Shown in pieces: positions 46,588-56,632 of a stretch of DNA of 64,000 nucleotides. The DNA lies in the NCBI GenBank assembly GCA_022457155.1, contig JAJGOT010000038.1, positions 1,392,501 through 1,456,500 on the forward strand. Direction: 5' to 3'. The notes beneath the pieces were generated by a model that saw only the letters and a program-made list of their open reading frames with translations, did not search any database and had not been told where the DNA came from. The stretch's first letter is position 1; each line of letters opens with the position of its first letter. The translations under genes were made by a program, and so were the position numbers. Origin of the DNA: Cladopsammia gracilis (taxonomy: Eukaryota; Cnidaria; Anthozoa; Scleractinia; Dendrophylliidae).

Positions 46588-46893
46588 GTGGTTACATCAT
46601 TTGCATGTTCAGGCTCCTTCTTAGATACTTTCATGGATGGCATTAGCAAGGAGAAATTCTTCCGAGTTGTTTCCAGTCCTATATTCCACCATCTCCGTCA
46701 TGTTGAATCCTCTTGAGGTCATAACAGTAACCGCTGACTATAATGGGTTTCATTCATTGTTAGGCCTTTGGTTTGACTCTGAATTAAGTTGGACGTCTGA
46801 ATCAACTGTCGCACTTAATTATTTGGGTCAACCCAAATAGGTACATGTAAAATGGTTCGGCACATGTAAAGTTCGACATTTGAACCAGGCCTT

Positions 46894-47982
46894 AAACTCT
46901 AGCTTTAAATTAGCTCATGAAAACATTTTGAAACAAGAAAATAAAACCCTCAGTTACAATTTTCATCCTGGATCAGTGCTTATTAATTGGCTTTCTAATA
47001 TTCCCTGGCCCTGGTCTCTGACACTGTGTTGTTATCTTAGAGAAGAAATGTTGCTCTACATTATCTGTAGGCCCATTGAGGTGTATATTAAATGGAAACT
47101 GGTGATATAATGGATCATATCCAAGCTAACTGTGATCAACATGCCTATAATGTTCAACAAATGCAGAGGCAGTGGACTTGTCCTTTGGTTTAAACCAGTT
47201 TGATAATGAAGGTAAAATTGGATGCAATTTTTCATTCTTTTTCAACATTTTTCAAGTAATTATAAAAAAAATTTAAAATAAATTGCATAAGGCCCCTTAG
47301 GTAAAATAATAAGGTCAAATCAAACCTTGCAAAAATTGTGGCAGATGTTCCAAAGAACCTGTCCAAACAGCTGCCAATTGACACTGTGATTTGTGCCAGC
47401 TGTGTTCTGTCTGATGCCTCCACACTGATCCTGTACCGGTACTCAACACTCTCTGCACTGTACTCCTCATGGCATCCTTCACACCATAAGTTATAAATTA
47501 AAAAAAATGACCATTGATAGCTTTTCCTTTTATTTCAAAACAGAACTGATTACTGAAAACTCTCTGCACTGTACTTCTCATGGCATCCTTCACACCACAA
47601 GCTGCTATAAAAAGAGATAAATAATTTACTGGTACCTCCCACAAGCACTGAATCAGAATTTTTTCAAATTTAAGACACACTGCTGGAAAGATTCATAAGA
47701 ATCACATTGTTTAGCATGATAAACAGACATTATTGTACAAGTACCTTTTTTGTAGTCCAAGACACCCAACAGAAAATCAAATTTTTACTCCAGAGCAGCA
47801 CACTGTTTGTAGTTGGGACTTACATGTATTAGTTCTTAAGAGCAATAGTGAATTGGAAGTTTGTCGCAGTTGGTAAATTTATTGATGTTTACATGGTCAA
47901 GTATTGTAGTTTCAATAAGACTTTCAATGCTGAGGGGGGAGGGAAGGGGGGAAGACCCAGGTGATTTTGCAGTTGACATTCT
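46894..47982. other. Stretch with possible exon fragments, otherwise empty
   Basis: Apart from the two related fragments on minus at 47232-47605, described separately, no gene is seen. AT-rich. Confidence 0.4.
47232..47605 (-). pseudogene. Duplicated exon fragment, possibly OB-fold (RPA-like)
   Basis: On minus, a segment encoding GVKDAMRSTVQRV occurs twice (about 47605-47555 and 47490-47440). The first copy follows an acceptor-like TCTCTTTTTATAG. The second runs on into YRYRISVEASDRT...SCLDRFFGTSA, which resembles the strand pattern of replication protein A-type OB folds. The frames are short and unconnected, so this is likely a partial duplication or a decayed gene or transposon. Assignment is tentative. 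Confidence 0.25.
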
Positions 47983-48118
47983 GGACCCAGTTGATCAAAA
48001 GGTGGATAGCACAGTCTATCCACTGGATATAAACACATGGATTTTTTTAATACTTATTCACCAGATAGTGGTTTATCTGGTGGAGCACTATCCACCTTTT
48101 GAATAACTGGGGCCTGGG
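47983..48118. mobile_element. GTGGATAGCGCTATCCAC MITE, copy 2
   Basis: GGACCCAGTTGATCAAAAGG at the left and CCTTTTGAATAACTGGGGCC at the right are imperfect complements. More diverged than the copy at 42582-42735. Confidence 0.8.
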
Positions 48119-49164
48119 CAAAAAATGAATGTCAAAATCACATTCCCAGGATAACTGTTTTTTAATTTGCAGCATTTCAATAATTGCATCCAAATTCCCT
48201 ACCCTGGGGTTATCAAGTAATGTCAAAATCCCCACCCAGTTGACACCCCTCTATGTCAAAATTCCCTGGCTAGCTCTTCCCTCTCGGCTAAATTGCAAAT
48301 TGCCCACTAAATTGCCCACTAAATTGCAAATTGCCCACTAAATCCAACTTAAGAGAACTAGTCCCGTAGTTGTCTAAATGATAACAACTCTGTACATGTA
48401 AACTTACATTCCTCGTTCTAAAATCATGTTGCACGAAAAGAAGCTGGATTACCGGTACACAGATATTCCTCATTCTAAATGCAAGTACACCAAAGGTTAA
48501 TGGAGTACATGGATATTTCTCATTCTAAAAGCTGAACACGGCCTCCATGAAAAGCAGTTTTTATTTTTTATATTGTACCTCTTATTTGTAGTTAGGAAGT
48601 TAGGTAGTTAGCTGATTATGATAATTTAAGCTGATGGAAACACCGTGTATAAATAAAGTTATCTATCTATTCTGCAATTGCTCCTCTCCATCCATCCCCC
48701 CCCCCTCCCCCACCACCACACACCCACATTGATAGGTTCATTATCATCCGTATAAACGAGTGAAAAGCTCCGATGTTTTTGTTTTTACTTGACTGGATTT
48801 TGCAAAGAAGTATTATTGGGGATCGTCTGTATTGTATTAAAGAAAAAAAACTAGTAGCTTTTTATTACCAAAAAAAAAACCCGGGTTCATATTTTGAAAT
48901 GAAGTTACCCAGAGTTACCGAGGAAAAAACATAAGGCCAGCTTATATATTCAAAGCGTCATACTCACATCTTTGCTTCATCATCTCGAGCATGAACTTTC
49001 TTGTGGCATCGGGTACAACTAGGACAGAAAAAAGTGTCCCTTATCGACAAAACTATGGCCAAAAGGAAAACACATCGTGTTGCCATCAAACCAAAAAGTT
49101 ACACATTTTGATGGAAAATGGCTTGAAAATCCGAAATGGCGCCGATTTGTCTTTAGCCAATCAG
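48119..49164. other. Non-coding stretch, no gene seen
   Basis: Holds a short AAATTGCAAATTGCCCACT tandem near 48290-48345 and two CATTCTAAA / ATATTCCTC repeats near 48410-48540. No gene. Confidence 0.45.
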
Positions 49165-49500
49165 ATCACTGAATGGATCAAGTAGGCCCCAGTCTTTTGG
49201 AGTTCTTTACAGAGCCCGAAGGCTTTCGGGGACTCAGACTAGACGAACTGGGTTCAACAGGCGGTGCATAGTTTATTTCTGGGTTCAACAGGCGGTGCAT
49301 AGTTTATTTCTTGTTTATCATAATGCTGTTCATGAAAACGTTTTCTACTAGACCTTCTACTAGCTTTTATCTTTTAAAAAGATATGACAGGGGAGCAACC
49401 GTCTCAAGAGGGTTGTCGGTGGGAACCTGGCCTGTTATAATAATATTGTCCCCTCTTTTTTTCCTTTTTAGTCCAAAGAGCTCGAAAGGTCATCTTTAGA
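49165..49500. repeat. Repeat shared with 34890-35215
   Basis: Same order of phrases as at 34890-35215. It includes a 31-bp tandem pair (GGGTTCAACAGGCGGTGCAT at about 49250 and 49281). Its right end passes directly into the 58-bp minisatellite. Confidence 0.75.
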
Positions 49501-49716
49501 ATCTCTTACGAATGCCAATTGAACTGATCAACTCGGTTGATAAACGTCATCTTTTGAATCTCTTTACGGTGCCAATTGAACTTATCAACTCAGTTAATAA
49601 ACGTCATCTTTTGAATCTCTTTACGGTGGACAATTGAACTTATCAAGTAAGTTGATAAACGTTATCTTTTGAATCCGTTCTTAACGGTGGACAATTGACC
49701 TTATCAACTCAGTTAA
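49500..49716. repeat. 58-bp minisatellite, left part
   Basis: About three and a half units close to GTTAATAAACGTCATC ... CTTATCAACTCA. The array resumes at 51829 after a palindromic insertion. The monomer aligns to the Penelope-like terminus at 35523-35582. Confidence 0.92.
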
Positions 49717-51832
49717 GGAGGCTCGTACCCATTTCTCAAGTCCACACCCTTTCAATTTTAATGGGCCATATCTTTTGTTGTAGTGCATAAAAAGACAAGC
49801 ACTTTGCATGCAAACACACAATACATTGAACTTTATGGGAGTATAGGATTTGTTTACATCGGTGCTTCCATGGCAACGGAATGATGATCCTCTGAAATTC
49901 ACAAGTTGCAGAGTTTCTCTAGATCAAGAGAAATTTTTGTAAAACCCGCTAATGGACTAATTGATTAGACCATGGGCTTCAACTGGACAAAGTTTGAAAG
50001 AAATGTATGAGAGCGTTTTTGAAATTTTTAGGGATGAAGTTTTGGGGATTATAAATACAGTGAAAAACATACTATCGACATAATTGGCGAATATATAAAG
50101 AAAATGATGCGCGATGGGGATGCAGTTTCATCTCATAGTAGTTTGATTCCATTTGAAATGGTGTGTGAAAAAGTGAGGGGGTTGCTTTGGCCGATTGCGA
50201 GAAAGAAGGATTTGATTAGCGTGCGTTCAGCTGCTCTTCTTGCCATTTTTGTATGTAATTTGGTCTACGCCTACAAATGTGATGATAATTTGGAAACGGC
50301 GAGATAAATTTTTTTAAAAATTTGACAATCTCGAGATTGGTCATCAATTAATATGGCCAGCAAGTTTCAAGGACATTGAAGACATGCAAGGCAATAAAAT
50401 AGGGCCTCCAATGTACCAATTTTTTCTTGCAGATTTTGTGTTTACAAGTGAGCGTCCTCATTATTCACGGGTATTGTTTTCAAGTTTCATATGCACGTGC
50501 AAAACTTTACAAAAAAAAATTATTTGCATCGAACAGAACGCTCGATTGCTTTCCGAAGAATTTTCCGAAACATGCTAATAACTGGCTTGCGTTACGAATA
50601 GCAATGACAACAGTACTGATGAAGACAACGTCGGAAACGTCACGTTTCATCAAGTGCCGGATGCAGAAATAACACATTTATGATTGTCTCACTCTGGTTA
50701 TTTGTTGCAATCGGCGTAGCAACTGTTCCTTATTTAGATATAAAATAGCGCAAAGCAGAATTCTCAGCTAAAATATAAAGTTGTCACGCTGTTCTTGCGT
50801 GTGACATATTAAAGAAGCACTGTTTCTGCATTATGTTTATAAATTTCCAAATTGGGATATGTTCTTCTTGTCCTGTAATTTTAAAGAGACCCTCGGTATG
50901 GTTGCATTACAGCGTAATAGCGCAACATCGAGTGCGTAATGTTCTTACAATTCTCAAGCCAGCTATTAGCATATTTCGGAAAATTCTTCGGAAAGCAATC
51001 GAGCGTTCTGTTCCGATGCAAATACATTTTTTGCTAAAGTTTTGCACGTGCATATGAAACTCGAAAACAATACTCGTGAATAATGAGGACGCTCACTTGT
51101 AAACACAAAATCTGCGGGAAAAAATTGGTTCATTGGAGGCCCTATTTTATTGCCTTCCATGTCTTCAATGTCCTTGAAACTTGCAGGCCATATAAATTGA
51201 TGACCAATCTCGAGATTGTCAAAGTTTTAAAAAAATTTATCTCGCCGTTTCCAAATTATCATCACATTTGTAGGCGTAGACCAAATTACATACAAAAATG
51301 GCAAGAAGAGCAGCTGAACGCACGCTAATCAAATCCTTCTTTCTCGCAATCGGCCAAAGCAACCCCCTCACTTTTTCACACACCATTTCAAATGGAATCA
51401 AACTACTATGAGATGAAACTGCATCCCCATCGCGCATCATTTTCTTTATATATTCGCCAATTATGTCGATAGTATGTTTTTCACTGTATTTATAATCCCC
51501 AAAACTTCATCCCTAAAAATTTCAAAAACGCTCTCATACATTTCTTTCAAACTTTGTCCAGTTGAAGCCCATGGTCTAATCAATTAGTCCATTAGCGGGT
51601 TTTACAAAAATTTCTCTTGATCTAGAGAAACTCTGCAACTTGTGAATTTCAGAGGATCACCATTCCGTTGCCATGGAAGCACCGATGTAAACAAATCCTA
51701 TACTCCCATAAAGATCAATGTATTGTGTGTTTGCATGCAAAGTGGCTTGTCTTTTTATGCACTACAACAAAAGATATGGCCCATTAAAATTGAAAGGGTA
51801 TGGACTTGAGAAATGGGTACGAGCCTCCTTAA
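49713..51832. mobile_element. 2.1-kb palindromic TTAA element E
   Basis: TTAA at 49713-49716 and 51829-51832. The arms (about 49717-50600 and 50930-51828) are near-perfect complements and start GGAGGCTCGTACCC. The central 300 bp (50610-50920) is not symmetric. The insertion point is inside a unit of the 58-bp minisatellite, at its own CTCAGTTAATAAACG, so one TTAA was duplicated. It is the intact relative of element C at 27152-29754. Paired frames on the two arms (for example 50104-50307 and 51237-51440) are the same sequence read twice and are not genes. Confidence 0.92.
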
Positions 51833-52331
51833 TAAACGTCATCTTTTCAATCTCTTTACAGTGGACAATTGAACTTATCAACTCAGTTAATAAACGTCAT
51901 CTTTTCAATCTCTTTACAGTGGACAATTGAACTTATCAACTCAGTTAATAAACGTCCTCTTTTGAATCTCTTTACGGTGCCAATTGAACATATCAACTCA
52001 GTTAATAAACGTCATCTTTTGAATCTCTTTACGGTGGAAAATTGAACTTATCAACTCAGTTAATAAACGTCATCTTTTCAATCTCTTTACAGTGGACAAT
52101 TGAACTTATCAACTCAGTTAATAAACGTCATCGTTTGAATCTCTTTTTACGGTGGACAATTAAACTTATCAACTCAGTTAATAAACGTCATCGTTTGAAT
52201 CTCTTTACGGTGGACAATTGAACTTATCAACTCAGTTAATAAACGCCATCTTTGAATCTCTTTACTGTGGACAATTGAACTTATCAACTCAGTTAATAAA
52301 CGTCATCGTTTGAATCTCTTTACGGTACCAC
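51829..52331. repeat. 58-bp minisatellite, right part
   Basis: About eight and a half units with few differences (ACGGTGGAC or ACAGTGGAC, CATCTTTT or CATCGTTT). It ends at CTCTTTACGGTACCACCG, and the tRNA array begins immediately after. Confidence 0.95.
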
Positions 52332-52549
52332 CGTTATCAAGTTTTCGCCTTTCCGCACAAAAGTTGCGGGATAAAATTCACTCATTCACTCTTATCATTC
52401 TGACAGAAGGACTATCTGGGATAATGTTGATTGACTAAACTGTAATGTCTTTCGGTTAATGATTTTTTCCAGCCTTTGAAATTTTTGGCGTAAGTAAACT
52501 TGGTACGATAAAATATATACACACGACTGGATTATGTAACACGTGAGCC

Positions 52550-52622
52550 GCCCGGTTAGCTCAGTCGGTAGAGCATCAGACTTTTAATCTGAGGGTCATG
52601 GGTTCAAGTCCCATATCGGGCG
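52550..52622 (+). tRNA. tRNA-Lys(UUU), unit 1
   Basis: A 73-nt cloverleaf with acceptor GCCCGGT/ATCGGGC, anticodon loop CTTTTAA, T arm ATGGG-TTCAAGT-CCCAT and G at position 73, close to the standard animal tRNA-Lys. The A box (TTAGCTCAGTCGG) and B box (GGTTCAAGTCC) are intact. A TATA-like AAATATATAC lies about 40 bp upstream in all units, and a T5 run starting about 8 nt past the end can stop Pol III. It decodes AAA/AAG. Confidence 0.97.
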
Positions 52623-52943
52623 ACCAACCTTTTTGTAACCGAATGATGTTATGATTTGAATGTCCCACCCTTTTAGTACAAGATACCGACATGCCGTTTA
52701 CATATCGAAACAAAATCATGCGACTGAAAGTCAGCCGAAGGCGATGTTTCCCAGGGGTAAAGGTGACTGCAGCTGCCTTCTCTTATGTAGGACGAGCGAC
52801 CGGAGTAGGGGAAGATGGGACACTTTTATGCCATTGTAATATCGCAACATAAGGGAATTTTCCTAGTGTTTTGAAATTATGGAACCTTCGAGAATATATT
52901 TGCAACTTCCTTTAACTCATCGACGTCAGTCCTCGGCCAAAAT

Positions 52944-52959
52944 CGGTCCTATAGGACCG
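52944..52959. promoter_or_regulatory. Perfect 16-bp palindrome in the spacer
   Basis: CGGTCCTATAGGACCG, about 320 bp after tRNA-Lys, is kept in all six units (for example 54950 in unit 2), even in units 4 and 5 where the base next to it changes. It could be a dimeric protein-binding site; function unknown. Confidence 0.4.
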
Positions 52960-53344
52960 GTGAGACTCCACTGCTTTAAAAAAATTGCAACTTTCTCAAT
53001 CGCGCGAACATTGCAGCTGTGAGCATTGACTAGAAAGTCCTTCAAATTGAGACACCCAATAAACACAAAAAAGTCAGCGATTTTCGCAGAACATCAGCGT
53101 TTGAATTTGGAGAAGAACAAAAATGACCGTTTTTAACGTCATAGAAAAAGCAACAAAAATCACGTTTTTGCCTTCACTTTTTTCATTGAAATCATCGTTG
53201 CAAACCCAAAAGTCAACATTAACAGCAAACTTCGGTCCTAGTCCTACCTTGGAAGTGATTTTTTCTGCTCTTATTCGCTGCCCGGGCCGAGCTACAGCCT
53301 CTCGTTCTAGTGCATCTTGGCCTTGCCTCGATTTTCGTCACGAC

Positions 53345-53362
53345 CGCACTGCATGCTGGGAA
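53345..53362 (-). promoter_or_regulatory. ZNF143/Staf-like site in the spacer
   Basis: Read on minus, TTCCCAGCATGCAGTGCG fits the Staf/ZNF143 consensus YWCCCRNMATSCMYYRCR at 17 of 18 positions. It recurs unchanged in every unit, at 55351, 57354, 59360, 61349 and 63354. In animals such sites drive snRNA, tRNA-Sec and many housekeeping promoters. It lies about 670 bp from the nearest tRNA-Met, too far to be assigned to a tRNA gene with confidence. Confidence 0.5.
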
Positions 53363-54032
53363 ATAGCGAGAATTTTTGACAGGGTTCGTTCCGTTCCCCA
53401 CATATTTCATATTTATACTAAGTCCACAGCCACTCCGACCTACCACCGAAATTTCGCGCGTGTCGTGTTCTTCAGTGGTCGCAACCTCCAAAATATGCCG
53501 TGGTAGGTCGAGAAATTCATCCAGACTCGAGTCCCAAGTCTACTTCGTTTCGGAGCGGCCATTTTTCCAGTTCAACGAGCAACGAGCCAAATTCGCAAAC
53601 GAAGTACAACACCTAACTCGCTTCATTGAGAAAGTGGACTCTGAACTACCTTCACGCTTGATGATGCTCATCAGGCAGCTACTAAAGATGAAACATGGCT
53701 GTGAACTTACCAAAAGTCGCATACAAACCATATTTGAGCCGTTATTATAGCTCAACGAAGCAAAAACACTACGTCAGAATGACGTTTCTAGAAAACTCGA
53801 GCCTTCAGTGTTTCAGAACAGCAACACTTTCCATGGCAACCCCAAATATGGAGTCACGAAATCCTATGGCTCGTTTATACGCAGAAAATCACTCAAAAAC
53901 GTAAAAAGTCACTGACGACAATGAGTTAAATGGACTCCAAACAACTTGATTTGGGGATGACTCCGTGATCTAGAGCACTAAGGTTACGAAGTCGGTGAAA
54001 AAGGAAACGGCAAAGTTAATAAAACAAAAAAG

Positions 54033-54118
54033 TGCCCCGTGTGAGGATCGAACTCACGACCTTCAGATTTCTAATTTGGATTATGAGACTGACGCGCTGC
54101 CTACTGCGCTAACGAGGC
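54033..54118 (-). tRNA. tRNA-Met(CAU), elongator, with 13-nt intron, unit 1
   Basis: 86 nt on minus: acceptor GCCTCGT/ACGGGGC, D arm GCGC/GCGC, T arm GTGAG-TTCGATC-CTCAC, A at 73. Apart from the insertion it matches the animal elongator tRNA-Met. A 13-nt intron (plus 54069-54081) sits after position 37, the canonical site, next to the CAU anticodon at 54083-54085. A T6 run follows the 3' end directly and can end Pol III transcription. Splicing by the tRNA endonuclease would be required. Confidence 0.93.
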
Positions 54119-54555
54119 GCCATGTACATAATAATGAATGCATTTAGATCCGGAAAGATTGTGATTTGGTGAAAAACTCCTGGATTTATAAAAAAAATCA
54201 GGATAAAGAGATTGTATATATTTCTGGCCGGCACTCTTCATTATTAATAGAGTTCTGAATGAAAATTGGCGATAAAAAAGTAGCGAACAAAGCGGTTTCG
54301 TCGTCTTCATGCCCAGTTAATCAGTTATCAAGTTCACGCCTTTCCGCACACAGAAGTTAGGGGATAAAATTCACTCATTCACTCTTATCATTCTGACAGA
54401 AGGACTATGTGGGATAATGTTGACTAAACTGCCCTGTTGACTAAACTGTAATGTCTTTCGGTTAATGATTTTTTCCAGCCTTTGAAATTTTTGGCGTAAG
54501 TAAACTTGGTACGATAAAATATATACACACGACTGGATTATGTAACACGTGAGCC

Positions 54556-54628
54556 GCCCGGTTAGCTCAGTCGGTAGAGCATCAGACTTTTAATCTGAGG
54601 GTCATGGGTTCAAGTCCCATATCGGGCG
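54556..54628 (+). tRNA. tRNA-Lys(UUU), unit 2
   Basis: Same gene body as unit 1; followed by a T6 terminator. It diverges from the tRNA-Met at 54033-54118. Confidence 0.97.
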
Positions 54629-56037
54629 ACGAACTTTTTTGCACCCGAAAGATGTTACGATTTGAATGTCCCACCCTTTTGGTACAAGATGCCAACATGC
54701 CGTTTACATATCGAAACAAAATCATGCGACTGAAAGTCAGCCGAAGGCGATGTTTCCCAGGGGTAAAGGTGACTGCAGCTGCCTTCTCTTATGTAGGACG
54801 AGCGACCGGAGTAGGGGAAGATGGGACACTTTTATGCCATTGTAATATCGCAACATAAGGGAATTTTCCTAGTGTTTTGAAATTATGGAACCTTCGAGAA
54901 TATATTTGCAACTTCCTTTAACTCATCGACGTCAGTCCTCGGCCAAAATCGGTCCTATAGGACCGGTGAGACTCCACTGCTTTAAAAAAATTGCAACTTT
55001 CTCAATCGCGCGAACATTGCAGCTGTGAGCATTGACTAGAAAGTCCTTCAAATTGAGACACCCAATAAACACAAAAAAGTCAGCGATTTTCGCAGAACAT
55101 CAGCGTTTGAATTTGGAGAAGAACAAAAATGACCGTTTTTAACGTCATAGAAAAAGCAACAAAAATCACGTTTTTGCCTTCACTTTTTTCATTGAAATCA
55201 TCGTTGCAAACCCAAAAGTCAACATTAACAGCAAACTTCGGTCCTAGTCCTACCTTGGAAGTGATTTTTTCTGCTCTTATTCGCTGCCCGGGCCGAGCTA
55301 CAGCCTCTCGTTCTAGTGCATCTTGGCCTTGCCTCGATTTTCGTCACGACCGCACTGCATGCTGGGAAATAGCGAGAATTTTTGACAGGGTTCGTTCCGT
55401 TCCCCACATATTTCATATTTATACTAAGTCCACAGCCACTCCGACCTACCACCGAAATTTCGCGCGTGTCGTGTTCTTCAGTGGTCGCAACTTCCAAAAT
55501 ATGCCGTGGTAGGTCGAGAAATTCATCCAGACTCGAGTCCCAAGTCTACTTCGTTTCGGAGCGGCCATTTTTCCAGTTCAACGAGCAACGAGCCAAATTC
55601 GCAAACGAAGTACAACACCTAACTCGCTTCATTGAGAAAGTGGACTCTGAACTACCTTCACGCTTGATGATGCTCATCAGGCAGCTACTAAAGATGAAAC
55701 ATGGCTGTGAACTTACCAAAAGTCGCATACAAACCATATTTGAGCCGTTATTATAGCTCAACGAAGCAAAAACACTACGTCAGAATGACGTTTCTAGAAA
55801 ACTCGAGCCTTCAGTGTTTCAGAACAGCAACACTTTCCATGGCAACCCCAAATATGGAGTCACGAAATCCTATGGCTCGTTTATACGCAGAAAATCACTC
55901 AAAAACGTAAAAAGTCACTGACGACAATGAGTTAAATGGACTCCAAACAACTTGATTTGGGGATGACTCCGTGATCTAGAGCACTAAGGTTACGAAGTCG
56001 GTGAAAAAGGAAACGGCAAAGTTAATAAAACAAAAAG

Positions 56038-56123
56038 TGCCCCGTGTGAGGATCGAACTCACGACCTTCAGATTTCTAATTTGGATTATGAGACTGACGC
56101 GCTGCCTACTGCGCTAACGAGGC
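56038..56123 (-). tRNA. tRNA-Met(CAU) with intron, unit 2
   Basis: Identical to unit 1, including the 13-nt intron; the terminator here is T5. Confidence 0.93.
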
Positions 56124-56559
56124 GCCATGTACATAATAATGAATGCATTTAGATCCGGAAAGATTGTGATTTGGGGAAAAACTCCTGGATTTATACAAAA
56201 ATCAGGATAAAGAGATTGTATATGTTTCTGGCCGGCACTCTTCGTTATTACTAGAGTTCTGAATGAAAACTGGCGATAAAAAAGTAGCGAACAAAGCGGT
56301 TTCGTCGTCTTCATGCCCAGTTAATCAGTTATCAAGTTCACGCCTTTCCGCACACAGAAGTTAGGGGATAAAATTCACTCATTCACTCTTATCATTCTGA
56401 CAGAAGGACTATGTGGGATAATGTTGACTAAACTGCCCTGTTGACTAAACTGTAATGTCTTTCGGTTAATGATTTTTTCCAGCCTTTGAAATTTTTGGCG
56501 TAAGTAAACTTGGTACGATAAAATATATACACACGACTGGATTATGTAACACGTGAGCC

Positions 56560-56632
56560 GCCCGGTTAGCTCAGTCGGTAGAGCATCAGACTTTTAATCT
56601 GAGGGTCATGGGTTCAAGTCCCATATCGGGCG
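56560..56632 (+). tRNA. tRNA-Lys(UUU), unit 3
   Basis: Gene body identical to unit 2, with a T6 terminator. Confidence 0.97.

Larger units (their letters stand above)
45486..46893. mobile_element. GGCCCGGTTCA TIR element with TTA duplications
   Basis: The left end (GGCCCGGTTCAAACGTCGA, then CTTTACATGTGCCGAACC) matches the complement of the right end to about 40 bp, and TTA flanks both sides (45484-45486 and 46892-46894). That size of duplication suits PIF/Harbinger transposons. Near the left end CTTTACATGTGCCGAACC folds back on itself at 45505-45556. It carries one small Cys-rich frame, and a second TIR element is inserted in that frame at 45962-46522. Confidence 0.75.

Noticed and set aside
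50104..51440. Matching 67-codon frames on opposite strands
   Set aside because: They are the two arms of the palindromic element E read twice; no domain features.
53123..53506. 127-codon frame repeated in each tRNA unit, and the minus-strand 90-codon frame opposite it
   Set aside because: In units 3, 5 and 6 a one-base difference in an A-run removes the start region, and in unit 4 an extra base fuses other frames. The frame is not kept although the DNA is, so repetition comes from the array, not from coding.
52332..54556. 5S rRNA or spliceosomal snRNA inside the tRNA unit
   Set aside because: I looked for the conserved starts and boxes of 5S, U1, U2 and U6 and saw none on either strand.
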